From NCBI GenBank assembly GCA_003153035.1, contig PMBT01000139.1:38446-82205 (forward strand): 43,760 nt of DNA, given 5' to 3'. Source of the stretch: Opitutia bacterium (GTDB lineage: Bacteria; Verrucomicrobiota; Verrucomicrobiia; Opitutales; Opitutaceae). Under the pieces are notes generated by a model. It saw only the letters and a list, made by a program, of their open reading frames with translations. It ran no database searches and was not told where the DNA came from. Positions 27,504 through 38,000 of the stretch are shown here, one piece after another. How positions within the stretch are numbered: position 1 is the stretch's first letter; every line of letters starts with the position of its first letter. The position numbers and the translations under genes were made by a program.

Positions 27504-29210
27504 ATGAAAATGACTTCCGTTGTTCGACCCGCTGTTCTGGCCGCTGTTCTGGCCGCGAACGTCGTCGTTACGCTCCAAGCCCAGATCAAGGAGTGTCCGC
27601 TGCCCCGCCTGGTGCAAAAGGACGGACGCTTTGCCCTGCTCGTGGACGATGCTCCATTTCTGATTCTGGCCGTCGAGGATCAGGACATCGGTTTGGAGAG
27701 CGCCTGGCCCGGGCGTGCCAAGGAGTGGAGCGCCATGGATTACCTGAACGCCAACACGGTCGAGGTGCCGATCTACTGGGATGAGTTCGAACCCCTGCTC
27801 GGACAGTTCAACTACGCGTCGATCGACCGGCTTCTGGCCGAGGCGCGCCAGCACGGCGTCCGCCTGATCCCGCTCTGGTTCGCCACGTACAAGAACGGCA
27901 GCCAGCACTACATGCCCGAATGGATGCTGCAGGCCCCCGACCGCTATTTCCATGCGGTCAACCGGAACGGGGAGGCGGTGGACTCGCCTTCGCCTCTCGC
28001 CGCCGCCTCGCTCGAGGCGGACAAGCGGGCCTTCACCGCCTTCATGCGACACCTCAAGGAGGTCGATCCGCAGCGCACCGCGATCATGGTCCAGGTGGAG
28101 AATGAACCCGGCAGCTGGGAGACCGTCCGCGATTTCTCCCCGGCCGCGCAGAAGGTCTTCGAGGCGCCCGTGCCGCCCGAGGTGCTCGGCGCCATGCACG
28201 TGAAGACCGCGGCTCCCGCCCCGAATTGGCTGGAGGCCTTTGGTCCCGATGCGGACGAGTACTTCCACGCCTGGGCGGTGGCGCGATACGTGGGACAGGT
28301 CGCGGCCGCGGGCAAGGCCGTTTATCCCCTGCCGATGGACGCCAACGTGGCGGTGCGCGACCCGTTCAATCCGGGCCCGGCCGGCCAGCCGGGCGCTCCC
28401 GGCAACTACGAGAGCGGCGGCGCCACCGACAATGTGATCCCCATCTGGAAAGTCGCGGCGCCCGCGATCGATATCCTGGGGCCCGACGATTACCGCGCCG
28501 ACCCCGCCGCCTATTTGAAGGTGCTCGAGCTTTATCATCGCAACGACAATCCCCTGTTCCTGCCGGAGAGCGGTCTTCCCGGGGGTGATCCGGCCGGCGC
28601 AGAGGCCAATGGCCGCTTCTTCTTCACGGCCCTCGGTCTCCAGACCATCGGAGTGTCGGAGTCCGACAATGCCCCGGAGCCTTGGCTGGCGATGAATTAC
28701 CGGTTGCTCGGCCCGATGCAGCGGGACGTCGCCCGCCTCAATTTCGAAGGGAAGCTCCAAGCCGTGGCCGAGCCGCAGCACTTCCCTAACGGCGACCAGG
28801 GCAAGCTCAACCATACGCTGCCGTTCGGATCCTGGAACGCCGTGGTGTCGTACGGGTCGTTCCGCTGGGGTTCCGCCGCGGCGAATCCGCTGCCGAAGGG
28901 ACGCGCTCTAGTGGCCCAGCTGGCGGACAACCAGTTTCTGGTGGCCGGATACTTTTGCCGCGTCGACTTCTGTCCGGCCGGCACCGAGCAGCAACGGAAG
29001 ACCCAGCACATCGTGCTGGGAACCGGACAGACGCCCTCGGCCCTGATTGACGGCAAATGGCAGCACCGGCAGTTCCTGCGGGTCGAACAGGGGATCTACG
29101 AGAACGGCGTCTTCAAGTTCCTGCGCACCCAGAATGGAGATGCGACGGACTTCGGCCTCGTCTTTGGCGAGGAGCCAGCCGTGCTGCGCGTCTCGCTTGC
29201 CACCTACTAG
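27504..29210 (+). CDS. GH35-like beta-galactosidase of the DUF5597 type, secreted
   Basis: A 568-residue secreted enzyme. I prefer the ATG at this position (AGGA 9 bases upstream) over one nine bases earlier. The product opens MKMTSVVRPAVLAAVLAANV, a signal peptide whose coding region contains a small tandem duplication. The barrel shows NANTVEVPIYWDEFEP, RLIPLWFATYKNG, the acid/base Glu in MVQVENEPGSW and the probable nucleophile Glu in LFLPESG, in the positions expected for GH35/GH42 clan-A enzymes. The C-terminal part (about 400-568) is beta-rich and matches the pattern of the DUF5597 domain found after such barrels. It lies 183 bases after the GH2 galactosidase-type gene on the same strand. 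Beta-galactosidase activity is the likely one, but other exo-activities occur in this group. Confidence 0.9.
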   Translation: MKMTSVVRPAVLAAVLAANVVVTLQAQIKECPLPRLVQKDGRFALLVDDAPFLILAVEDQDIGLESAWPGRAKEWSAMDYLNANTVEVPIYWDEFEPLLGQFNYASIDRLLAEARQHGVRLIPLWFATYKNGSQHYMPEWMLQAPDRYFHAVNRNGEAVDSPSPLAAASLEADKRAFTAFMRHLKEVDPQRTAIMVQVENEPGSWETVRDFSPAAQKVFEAPVPPEVLGAMHVKTAAPAPNWLEAFGPDADEYFHAWAVARYVGQVAAAGKAVYPLPMDANVAVRDPFNPGPAGQPGAPGNYESGGATDNVIPIWKVAAPAIDILGPDDYRADPAAYLKVLELYHRNDNPLFLPESGLPGGDPAGAEANGRFFFTALGLQTIGVSESDNAPEPWLAMNYRLLGPMQRDVARLNFEGKLQAVAEPQHFPNGDQGKLNHTLPFGSWNAVVSYGSFRWGSAAANPLPKGRALVAQLADNQFLVAGYFCRVDFCPAGTEQQRKTQHIVLGTGQTPSALIDGKWQHRQFLRVEQGIYENGVFKFLRTQNGDATDFGLVFGEEPAVLRVSLATY

Positions 29211-29259
29211 CGGTCGCGGCAACCAACGTTCGCCCTATTTGTCAGGTTCTTCGCGACCG
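29211..29259 (+). repeat. Hairpin immediately after the GH35-like stop codon
   Basis: CGGTCGCG at 29211-29218 and CGCGACCG at 29252-29259 are perfect 8-bp complements with a 33-base loop, starting at the first base after the stop codon. There is no T-run, so it is not a classical intrinsic terminator; it may act as an mRNA 3' structure. Confidence 0.35.
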
Positions 29260-29454
29260 ACAGCCGTTCACGGGGCGCATCAGCAATTGTCGGCGAAGCA
29301 GACTAGAAAGCCTGCGCTGCGTTCGACGGGCCACCGATAATCGGGAGGTATGGCGCGGTTCTTAGGGTCTTGAAGTTAGAACTGGCCGCGGGCGGCTGAA
29401 TGACGCGACGGTAACGACTTGCCAGCGGGGGCGCGGAGACTTTGCTCCTCGGAG

Positions 29455-31539
29455 ATGCGATTGCGATCGGGGTTTCCGTGGGCGGTTCCGCTGGTGCTCG
29501 TAGTCGTTCTGGCCTGGGCGGGATACACCGGACACATCTGGGAGGACTACTATATCACCTACCGGGCGGCCAAGAACCTGGCCACCGGCATTGGGTTGAC
29601 TTTCACGGCCGGCGAACGGGTGCATTCGTTTACGTCCCCGTTGGGGGTGCTGTTGCCGGCAGCAGCCAGCCTGCTCACCGGGAACACATCGGACACGGCC
29701 GCACTCTGGATTTTCCGGCTGATGGGGGCAGCGGCGCTGGCGGAGACCGTGCTGTTGGTTCGGCAGGCCTTCCGGCGCCTGGCGGCGGGGACCGTGGCGG
29801 CCGGCCTGGTGACGGCCTTGGTGCTCAGCGATGTGAAGATCGTGGACTACACCATCAATGGCATGGAGACCCCGTTCCTGCTGCTGTTTCTGACTTGGAC
29901 GTGGTGGGCGCTGGTGACGGTTCCCCCGCGGCAGTGGCTGCATCTCGGGCTGGCCTGGGCGGGACTGATGTGGACCCGACCGGACGCCTTTGTGTATATC
30001 GGCAGTCTGACGCTGGGCACACTGGTGTTTCGTCCGACCGAGTCGTCGTGGCGGGAGCGGCTGGGCTGGCTGCGCGGGTATGCCGCCGCGGGACTGGCGA
30101 CTATCGTGCTCTATCTACCGTGGCTGCTCTGGGCCTGGAGCTACTATGGGACGCCCATTCCGCATACGATCACCGCCAAGGGTTTGTTTCGGCCCGAGGT
30201 CACGGCCGGGCAGCTTTGGGAATGGGTGAAGGCGTTCCCGGGGCGGGTTGTCGCCGACCATTCGATCATGGCGGGCACGTTTCTGCCCGCCTACGGTTTC
30301 AACACCGGATGGCCGGCCTGGTCGATCCACGCGGCCTTCGGGCTGGCGCTGCTTGCGATCGTGCTTTGGGTCATTCCCCGGGTAAGGTGGGAGGCGCGGG
30401 TTGCCTCGTTGGCGGCCGCGGTCGGGCAGTTCTACCTGTATTCTTTTGTTGGATTCGCTACTCCGTGGTACCTCCCGCCGGTGGCCCTTCTGGCCCTCGT
30501 GGCGCTGGTTCTCGCCTGGGGACAATTGTGGACGGGCGCCGGCTCGGGTCCGGATTCTGCCTTCGGGGTGAAATGGCAGCGCGCGGGTCTTGGGGCGGTG
30601 GCCGCGCTGTGCGTCCTCGGCGCCACGACCGTCGCGCTGGGGGCGGCATACCAATTGCGCTGGCAGCAAGCGATCATCGAAGAAGGCCAGCGGCGCCAGA
30701 TCGGGCTGTGGTTGCGCGAACACGCCCGCTCGAACGGCGACACCGTCTTCCTCGAACCGCTGGGCTACATCGGCTTCTATTCGAACCTCAAGATGCTTGA
30801 TTACCCGGGTCTGTCTTCGCCCGAAGTTGTGGCAGCGCGCCAGCGTGCCGATTCCCACAGCTACCCCTTCTGCTGGTCCGAATTGATCATGGACCTCCAG
30901 CCCGACTGGCTGGTGTTGCGACCGTACGAGGCAAAAGCTATCCGCGAGCGAGCCCCTGAGGTGTTCGGGAATTTCTACCCGTTGGCACGAGTCTTCGACG
31001 TGCAGACGCAAATCGACGCGATCGGATGGATCCCCGGACGCGTTTTTCTGCAGAACGATGGGACCTTTGAAGTCTACCGCCGCCGGGACGGTTTGCCTCG
31101 CGGGGTTGGCCTGCGCCCGATTAATGCAGCGGCACTCACCCGCCGCGACAGCTGGGGACAGCCCGCCTACGACAGCGGACCCAATCTGGTGGCGCACGCG
31201 CCTTCATCCTTGGAGTTTGCGAAACCGCCAAGGGCTCGATGGCTGTCGGGCGGTTTTGGGATTTTCGAGGGAGCCTATGCCGACGCCAAGAACGCCACGG
31301 ATGGTGCGGTATTCTCGATCCAGTTCATCGACGCCGAGGGAAAGACGAAGGTTTTGCTGGAGCGAGCCCTCCATCCTCTGGATGCCCTGGCCGACCGCGG
31401 GCTCCAGTCGTTTCGCGTCGGGTTGCCGGCAAACCGCGCCGGTCGGATCAAGCTCGAAGTCTCGCCGGGGCCGGCCGGCAATAATGCGTTTGATTGGTCG
31501 TATTGGAGCAGCCTCCTGCTGGAATTCCCGCATTCCTGA
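29455..31539 (+). CDS. GT-C glycosyltransferase (GT39/AftB-like) with C-terminal beta-sandwich
   Basis: A 694-residue inner-membrane glycosyltransferase that would use a polyprenyl-phosphate sugar at the outer face of the membrane. The first helix (PWAVPLVLVVVLAWAGY) is followed by the GT-C acidic loop WEDYYITYRAAKNLATGIGL (E30, D31) and HSFTSPL, a pattern shared with GT39/ArnT and mycobacterial AftB-like enzymes. About ten further helices follow up to residue 415, for example FLLLFLTWTWWALV and YLPPVALLALVALVLAWG. The last 280 residues are extracytoplasmic, ending in a sandwich-like module (GGFGIFEGAYADAKNAT to SSLLLEF) that resembles NPCBM-type sugar-binding domains. The start is uncertain: this ATG, or one 36 bases upstream. 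No operon partner is evident. Confidence 0.85.
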   Translation: MRLRSGFPWAVPLVLVVVLAWAGYTGHIWEDYYITYRAAKNLATGIGLTFTAGERVHSFTSPLGVLLPAAASLLTGNTSDTAALWIFRLMGAAALAETVLLVRQAFRRLAAGTVAAGLVTALVLSDVKIVDYTINGMETPFLLLFLTWTWWALVTVPPRQWLHLGLAWAGLMWTRPDAFVYIGSLTLGTLVFRPTESSWRERLGWLRGYAAAGLATIVLYLPWLLWAWSYYGTPIPHTITAKGLFRPEVTAGQLWEWVKAFPGRVVADHSIMAGTFLPAYGFNTGWPAWSIHAAFGLALLAIVLWVIPRVRWEARVASLAAAVGQFYLYSFVGFATPWYLPPVALLALVALVLAWGQLWTGAGSGPDSAFGVKWQRAGLGAVAALCVLGATTVALGAAYQLRWQQAIIEEGQRRQIGLWLREHARSNGDTVFLEPLGYIGFYSNLKMLDYPGLSSPEVVAARQRADSHSYPFCWSELIMDLQPDWLVLRPYEAKAIRERAPEVFGNFYPLARVFDVQTQIDAIGWIPGRVFLQNDGTFEVYRRRDGLPRGVGLRPINAAALTRRDSWGQPAYDSGPNLVAHAPSSLEFAKPPRARWLSGGFGIFEGAYADAKNATDGAVFSIQFIDAEGKTKVLLERALHPLDALADRGLQSFRVGLPANRAGRIKLEVSPGPAGNNAFDWSYWSSLLLEFPHS

Positions 31540-32300
31540 GGTGAGCAGGCGGACGACCTGGCCGTGGTAGGCCCCATCGCGGGGGTCGGGTTTCAGCATT
31601 TCCCTCAGTTTCGTCTTCAGACGCTCTGAAGACATGCGGGCGCCGGAGTGGACCGTGTCCGGGATTTGTGCCGGGAAATGATTAGGGATTGCGGCCCCAC
31701 CCTCCTAATGGCCGCCAGCGCGCGCGCAATCCCGTCCGCCCGGATCGCTTCCAAATCGGCGATGCCGTACCTCTCAGCCGTCTCGGACCAGCGCCGGGCC
31801 CGCTGGCGCTGCTCACATTGAAGCTCCCGCCGATGGATTTCAGGATGTGTACGCACGTAGAATAATCAGCGTTCGTCGTCATTCATGGTCACGCGGCGTT
31901 GGGGGAGCGCGGTTGTGGCGGGGTGAGCGCGGTTTCGCTTCAACCTCCATCAAGGCTCAAGATCCCGTATCTCGAATGGTTGGCGGACGCCACCGACGCT
32001 CTTCTCGATCCACTGAAATGGACTGACCTGGTTCGATCAAATCAGGGCGGCCAGTTCGAGTCTGCTGAGCGGCCGTGCTCCGCGCTCTTCTCAAAATAGA
32101 CGAAAACCGGTAGGTTGGAGCCGTTTGTTCGCAGTACGTGCATTGCCGAGTCACTTCCTCTGCGGTGATTCTCCGTGCCTCTTTCAGCCTGCTTTCAAGT
32201 TCCGGTGGCAACTGTGAGTGAAAAAGCTCAATTGTCCTGAGCAGACGCCTTTTCCGACGTTTTTCCTCGCACAATTCAAACATGTCTTGGTCAGTCATTA
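31540..32300. other. Gene-poor stretch with coding remnants
   Basis: About 760 bases without an intact gene. On the minus strand several short blocks look like leftovers of real proteins in different frames: SSERLKTKLREMLKPDPRDG near 31630, AERYGIADLEAIRADGIARA near 31740, SPFQWIEKSVGGVRQPFE near 32010, and an open frame of 113 codons from 32298 down to 31957 that opens MTDQDMFELCEEKRRKRRLL. None has a convincing start signal or known family. I read the region as decayed sequence, perhaps the scar of a lost mobile segment, between the GT-C gene and the TPR gene. Confidence 0.5.
31613..31633. repeat. Perfect 9-bp inverted repeat
   Basis: GTCTTCAGA and TCTGAAGAC are exact complements separated by CGC. 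It lies 73 bases after the stop of the GT-C gene and within the gene-poor stretch. There is no T-run. It could be a transcription stop for the upstream gene, a protein-binding site, or the end of a lost element. Confidence 0.6.
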
Positions 32301-33344
32301 CTACGAGGTGCCAGAACATTCTGGTTCAGGGCTGGTTCTGGCTGAGCAGCTGTTCGAAATGGGCAACTGACTGGGCGTCGCCGGCGCCACGGCCAAGCCC
32401 GCCTCCAGCGTCGCGCGCGCGTCATCCAGTCGTTTGAGCTGCAGGTACACATTGCCGAGGGCATCGCAGGCCAGGCTGTCGCGTGGCGCCAGCCGCGCGG
32501 CCTTCTCATAGAACGGCAGCGCTGCCTCCAGCTGCCTGACTTGCAGGCGGCTCCCGCCCTGCGCATCCAGGCGGTAGGAATCGAAATTCCAGGCATACAG
32601 CCGGTAAAGAAACGGATCATTCGCCTCGATGAACCGGCCGGCGGCGCTGCCGAGCCGGCGCTCCTCGGCGGCCCGCGCCTCGTTGCCGCCCTGCGCATAG
32701 AGTTCGGCCAGCATGCTGTGGGCGGAGGGAAAGTTTGGAGACGTGCGCACGATGATTTCAAAAAGGCGCAGCGCCTCGGCTCGGTTGCCGCGCTGCTCCG
32801 CAATGCGGGCGAGGCCGAGCTGGGCATAGGGATCGTTGGGCACGAGGGTCAGACGCCATTCGTAGTGGTGGATGGCCTCGTCAGTCAGGCCCTGTTTCAA
32901 GCAGAGGTCGGCCAGCTTGAGCCGGGTGACAGGATAGTGCGGGGCCAGGCGCAAGGTCTCCTCGAGAAAAGTCCTGGTGCCTTCCATGTCGCCGAGGTTC
33001 TGGCAGGTGTCGGCGAGATAGTACGCCCACTGCGCGTTTTTCGGCTCGAGGGCGTGCAAGCCACGTTCCGCCTGCTGCGCTTCACGGTAGAGGGCGTTGG
33101 CGTGGTAAAGACAGGCGAGTTCACTCAGCGCCTCCAGTGGCTGCTCGATCCGGTTTGCCGCCGCGGTTGCCCCGCGCACCCGGGCCGCGTACTCAGGGGG
33201 CCACATCGCCAGGTCCGGGAGGGGCGACACCGCTGCACGCACGACGGCGCTTATCTGAAGCAGCTTGCGCTGATGCCAGGCAAAAGCGGCCACCGCCAGC
33301 CCGGACAAGACCAAGACGAGGGCGATGAGTCGGGACCTAGGCAT
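32301..33344 (-). CDS. TPR-repeat protein with N-terminal membrane anchor
   Basis: A 347-residue protein. MPRSRLIALVLVLSGLAVAAFAWH is a signal-anchor, so the rest should face the periplasm. From about residue 70 to 325 there are seven or so TPR-type helical pairs, with the characteristic A/G-Y-P spacing (ALYREAQQAERGLHALEPKN, AIHHYEWRLTLVPNDPYAQL, ALRLFEIIVRTSPNFPSAHS, ALPFYEKAARLAPRDSLACD, DDARATLEAGLAVAPATP). TPRs bind other proteins. It is the last gene of a set in which a large FG-GAP/ASPIC protein and a VCBS-repeat protein come first; this triple is common in Verrucomicrobia and Acidobacteria, and its job is not known. It lies 117 bases after the VCBS gene's stop. Confidence 0.9.
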   Translation of the reverse strand: MPRSRLIALVLVLSGLAVAAFAWHQRKLLQISAVVRAAVSPLPDLAMWPPEYAARVRGATAAANRIEQPLEALSELACLYHANALYREAQQAERGLHALEPKNAQWAYYLADTCQNLGDMEGTRTFLEETLRLAPHYPVTRLKLADLCLKQGLTDEAIHHYEWRLTLVPNDPYAQLGLARIAEQRGNRAEALRLFEIIVRTSPNFPSAHSMLAELYAQGGNEARAAEERRLGSAAGRFIEANDPFLYRLYAWNFDSYRLDAQGGSRLQVRQLEAALPFYEKAARLAPRDSLACDALGNVYLQLKRLDDARATLEAGLAVAPATPSQLPISNSCSARTSPEPECSGTS

Positions 33345-33461
33345 GGACAGCGGTGCCGCCTGCGGCTCCGGGCGGAGACCGAAGCCACGATTGGGGCTGC
33401 AGGGATTTCCGTCTGGGAAAACCCCAGGGAGAGGACCGTGCGGACCCTGTCGGAGAGCGGT

Positions 33462-34750
33462 TCATTTTCGTTTCCACAACAGCACCCGGCTCATCCGGTC
33501 ATACGGCGGATAGGCGTGGAAACCGCCCGTGATGATCTCCGGCACGCCATCGCCGTCCATGTCGGCAACGGCCGTGGTGAGGAGGTGGGTCGGCGTGCTC
33601 GCCAGCGGTACCGGCGTAAAGTGCTCATGACCATCGTTGATCCAGGCCATCATCGAGACGGATTTGGGATTGGACCAATCGTTAAAGGTGCTCACCGCCA
33701 GCAGGTCGACGAAACCATCGCCATTGAGATCTGCCGCGCTCGGTCCGTAGGCACCGGGAAAATCGCCGACGCGGTGAAAGGCCCATCGGTGGCTTCCCAG
33801 GTTCTCGATCCATTGGATGCCGTGCCATGGCCGCGGGCCGGGGCGGGCGTAGTCGAAGGCATCGCCGTTGGTGTAGACGAAATCGAGGCGGCCGTCGCGG
33901 TTGATGTCGGCTTCGACGAGCCCGCTGCTGCCGTAGTCTTCGTTGGTGGAACCCCAGATGATGGTGTCCTTGAATTTCCCGCCGCCGAGATTGTCGAAGA
34001 GGTGGATTTCCTCCCACTCTTGCGAAATGAGCGAGGCGAATCCAAGCCGGCCATCGCCGTAAAAATCGGCGACCGGCGTGTGAATCGGGCCTGATTGGGT
34101 GTTCACGACATGAGGCTCAAACTTCCAGTCGCCGTGGTTTTCCATCCAGAGCGTTTCTCCCTGGTCGTAGCCAAAACAGCCAACGACGAGCTGCGTGACG
34201 CCGTTGCCAAGTAGGTCGGCGCCGCGCACGTCGGCCACGCGTGCCATGTGTTCCCCGACGACATGCCGGCGGAACTGCCCGTTGCCAAGGTTTTCAAAGA
34301 TGATGACGGAGCCGATGCGGTCGTTGTTGGGAAAGATCTGGCCCATCGAGGCCACGAGCAGGTCGAGCCGTCCGTGGCGGTAAACATCATAGGCCTGCAC
34401 GTGCCCCGGCGCCATGACATCGCCGATCGTGGATTCTGGATAAACGCCCCGGGGATACTGGCGGATCCAGCGAAGCTGATTGGTCTGCGCATCGCAGACG
34501 AGGACGTCAGGCAGACCGTCGCCATCGAGATCGACGACCGCCATGTGCGCGACCCAGGGATGGCCCGTCACTGGATCACCGATGGGCTGGGAATCGTAGA
34601 CTAGGCGGGGGCCGCAGCTGGGGCAGTGGCGCCCAGGCAGGGAGCGGGTGGTGGCTCCGGGCCCGGGCGGGTGGCAAAATAGCCGACCGTGCCAACTGCC
34701 AGCACCGCCAATCCACCGAGAACGAATACGAAGGGCTTGGGGGCGGACAT
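33462..34750 (-). pseudogene. VCBS/FG-GAP repeat protein, split by a one-base frameshift
   Basis: A beta-propeller protein of about 429 residues if repaired. The ATG at 34750 begins MSAPKPFVFVLGGLAVLAVG, a membrane anchor, then a Pro/Ala linker, and hits a TAG at 34603-34601. The body continues in another frame from LVYDSQPIGDP. Adding one C to the C5 tract at 34607-34611 joins the two exactly. The body carries the VCBS/FG-GAP motifs DLDGDGLPD, DINRDGRLD, DLNGDGFVD and DMDGDGVPE at regular spacing, typical of a seven-bladed integrin-like propeller that binds Ca2+. It lies 276 bases downstream of the ASPIC gene and 117 upstream of the TPR gene. The shift may be a sequencing error, a real mutation or phase variation by slippage. 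An internal start in the body frame is possible but would lose the anchor. Confidence 0.75.
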
Positions 34751-35026
34751 GGGATGATGTTATTGATCGGGGCTCCTCGCCCGGGAGGAAACGAAAAACG
34801 GATGACCTCCCAACAATTCGCTGGGGCTCCGACACCCCTACCGAGGTCTTTCAACCGAGGCACGGTTAGGGTTCCGTGTTCCGCTGAGATACCCGCGTCA
34901 AAGCGTCGCCGGCAGCATTCTAATTATCATCAGACTTCCTCGACCCAAGGGCCAGAAGCGCACAGAGATCGAAAGGCAGCTGGGGAATCAAGGCGCGGCC
35001 AACCTGCACGACTGCCGCCATCCCCG

Positions 35027-38000
35027 TCAAAGCACCGGTGCGGATAACGTCATCGTTCCCGTGGCAGACTCGGCGGCATGCTCGGTGATGGCGCCCGAGG
35101 GCCAGCGTACGCGCACTTTCCGTAGCGGAATCGCTTCAGTATATCCGAAGAAACAGTCGGCGGAAGACTGGCTATAGTAGCCGGAGCCGGCGCAGACTTC
35201 GCTCATCTGCGTCGACCCGTCGGCCAGTTCCACCGTAACGCGCGCACCCACCGCGGTCGGATTGCCGGGCGGGCCGCGCAGCAGGACGCGCAGCGCATGC
35301 CGGCCAGGGAGGCCGTGATTCCGAAAGACCAGCGTGCTGCTGTTGTTCCGGGTGATGAGAAAGTCCGGCCAGCCATCCTGATCAAGATCAAGCACCGCCA
35401 GCGCCTTGGCATCGCCCGGCACGACCAGGCCGCTTTCGGCCGGCGGCACGGGCGAGAAATTTCCCTGTCCATCGCCCCGCAACAGGACGCTCAGACCGCC
35501 ATCGAAGCGACCCACGGAGGGGATGGGTGAGTACGAGTTCTGCACGGCATAGATGTCGGCGTGTCCGTCGCCGTCGAAATCGCCCGCCACCACGCCCTGC
35601 AGCGGCGAGATCTGGGCCAGCCGGGGCAGCGGTTCGAACCGATAGGTGCCATCGGGCTGGCTGAGCAAGACCCCACTGCGAAATTCCGTGGCGGCCAGGC
35701 GCCGGGCTGCCGCCAGCTTCTCCTCGCCGAGAATCTCCTCCAGCGTGGCCCGCGCATAAAAGTCGTTCCGAGGAAAGCGCTTGAGAATCGACGGAATGAC
35801 CGCCCCGAGATCGCGGCGCGTGCGCCACGGATAGAGCCGGTCGCCCTCGTAATATCCCTCGATCAGCTGCGAAGTTCCGTCACCTTTGAAGTCGCCGGAG
35901 AAAAGCAGTGCCGGGCGGTCCGGGCTGGCGCGGTATTGGCTGTTCAAGCCGAGGTTGCCCACCACGAAATCGGGCCGGCCGTCGCCATTGAAATCGGCAC
36001 TCGCAATGGAATTCCACCAACCGGTGCCGGCGGCGGCAAAGCCCGCCTTCTCGGTCCAATCCTCGAAGCCCTTGCCCTGGCGGTTGTGGAAGTACTTCAC
36101 GTTCCCCCATTCCAGCGTGAGCAACAGATCCGGCCAGCCGTCGCCATCGACGTCGCTCCACAACGCGGCCGTTACCATGCCGACTTCGCGCAACCCCGGT
36201 GCCAGCACGTCCGTGACATCTTCAAACCGGCCGCCGCGATTGGCCAGCAACGCGCTTTTTGGCGCCAGGGGATACAGGCCGGGCACCACCCGCCCTCCGA
36301 TGAACAAGTCGAGCCGCCCGTCCCGGTCAAAATCCGCCGCGGCCACGGCGCCGACGCTGATGGGCAGCGCCGGCAACGCACCGTCCGGAGCCGGACGAAA
36401 GTCCCCGTAACCGTCGTTAAGATAAAGTCTCGGCTGGTACTCTGGTGAGCCGGCCGGCCGGCTGACGCCGCCTCTCGTCACCAAGAGATCGTTCCTTCCG
36501 TCGCCCGTCGCATCGAACAAAAGCACCGGTCCGTCATTGAGTGGCCCGTCGGGTGCGAACGCCGAGGAATCCATACCCTTAAATTGAGTCGCCGCTTTCC
36601 CCAGGAGCAGTCGGGTTGGATCGGTGGGGGTGCCGCCAACGATGACGTCGTCGATTCCGTCGCCGTTGACATCGCCCACCGCCAAAGCCGGCCCGCGTCG
36701 ATTCTGCCGCATCGGCAAGAGCGGCTGTTGGGCCGTTTCATCCACCGCCACTTCCCGCGATTCCAGCGACAGATTCACCATCCGGCCCACTTCGGAGAAC
36801 TGGCCGACGGGCAGCGGCTTCTCCATGACCGACAGTGTCACCGGCGAAGACGGCTCGGTGACGGTGTACTTCCGGTCGGCCGGAAGATCGGCAAAGGACT
36901 GCGTCTGGCCGCATGGCCAGTCGATCGTGACCCGCTTGATCCGCGTGGCGTTCCCCAGGCCAAAATGCAGGATCGGCTCCGAGCTCGAGAGCACGCCGCG
37001 GGCGAGCACCAACTGGCGGACCTGAATCCCCGAATCCGTTTCGATGTGCACCGTGGCGCCAACCCCAAACCGGTTCGACTGGGTGCCCCGCAGCGCAAAG
37101 ACTACGCGATGACCGGTGTCCGAGTCATTGCGCAACAGCGTCGCGCCCTTCTGGTAATTGGTGTAGACGAGGTCGAGATCGCCGTCCCCATCAAGGTCGC
37201 CGAAGGCCGCGCCGAAGCTGACGCCCTTCTCGTCGAGCCCCCAGGCCGCACTGACGTCTTCAAAGCGCAGATCACCCAGATTGCGGAACGCGAGGTTTCG
37301 CTCAACCAGCACGGGACTGGCGCGCTCGATCTGGACTTTATCCGCCGCGGTGTCGGCCATCATCATCCGCGTCATCAGATCGGAGTTGTGCGACTCCCGG
37401 TGCATCCCATTGGGGACAAAGAGGTCGAGCCGGCCGTCGTTATCCAAATCCTCGAAGCGCGGCGACCACGTCCAGTCCGTCGCGTCGATTCCGGCCAGAA
37501 AGGCGGCCTCCAGACAGCGTCCTGTGCCCGTGTTCAGATACAGCGCGTTGCGCAGGTATTGCGGGGCCGTCTGGGCGCCATTGGGCGGATCGTTGGTGAG
37601 GCCGCGCATGTTGGCCATGGTGCGCTGGTCCTTCTGGTGGGTCGTCGCCGCCATGTCGGCGACCAGGAAGTCGATGAGCCCGTCATTGTTCACGTCGCCC
37701 AGGTCGGAGCCCATCGAGGAAAACGTCGTATGCGGCACCACCTGGTCAATGACATTGGTGAACGTGCCGTCGCGGTTGTTGTGGTAGAGCTTGTCGGGAG
37801 GCGAGAAATCGCTACCTACATAGATGTCGGGCCAGCCGTCATTATCATAGTCCCACCAGGTGGCGGAATGCCCCTGCCCTTCGCCGGAGATTCCCGCGCG
37901 TTTCGTCACGTTCGTGAAGGTGCCGTCGCGATTGTTGTGGAACAGATAATTCCGCTGGCCAGCCGGATGATCGACGGCATCCAACATGTTGGTAAGAATG

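Noticed and set aside
27531-27554. Tandem copy of GCTGTTCTGGCC
   Set aside because: Encodes the repeated AVLA of a signal peptide; a trivial duplication without evident function.
31957-32298. Minus-strand frame of 113 codons (MTDQDMFELCEE...)
   Set aside because: The N-terminal half looks protein-like, but there is no ribosome site and the C-terminal half looks random. Kept as a remnant in the description of the region.
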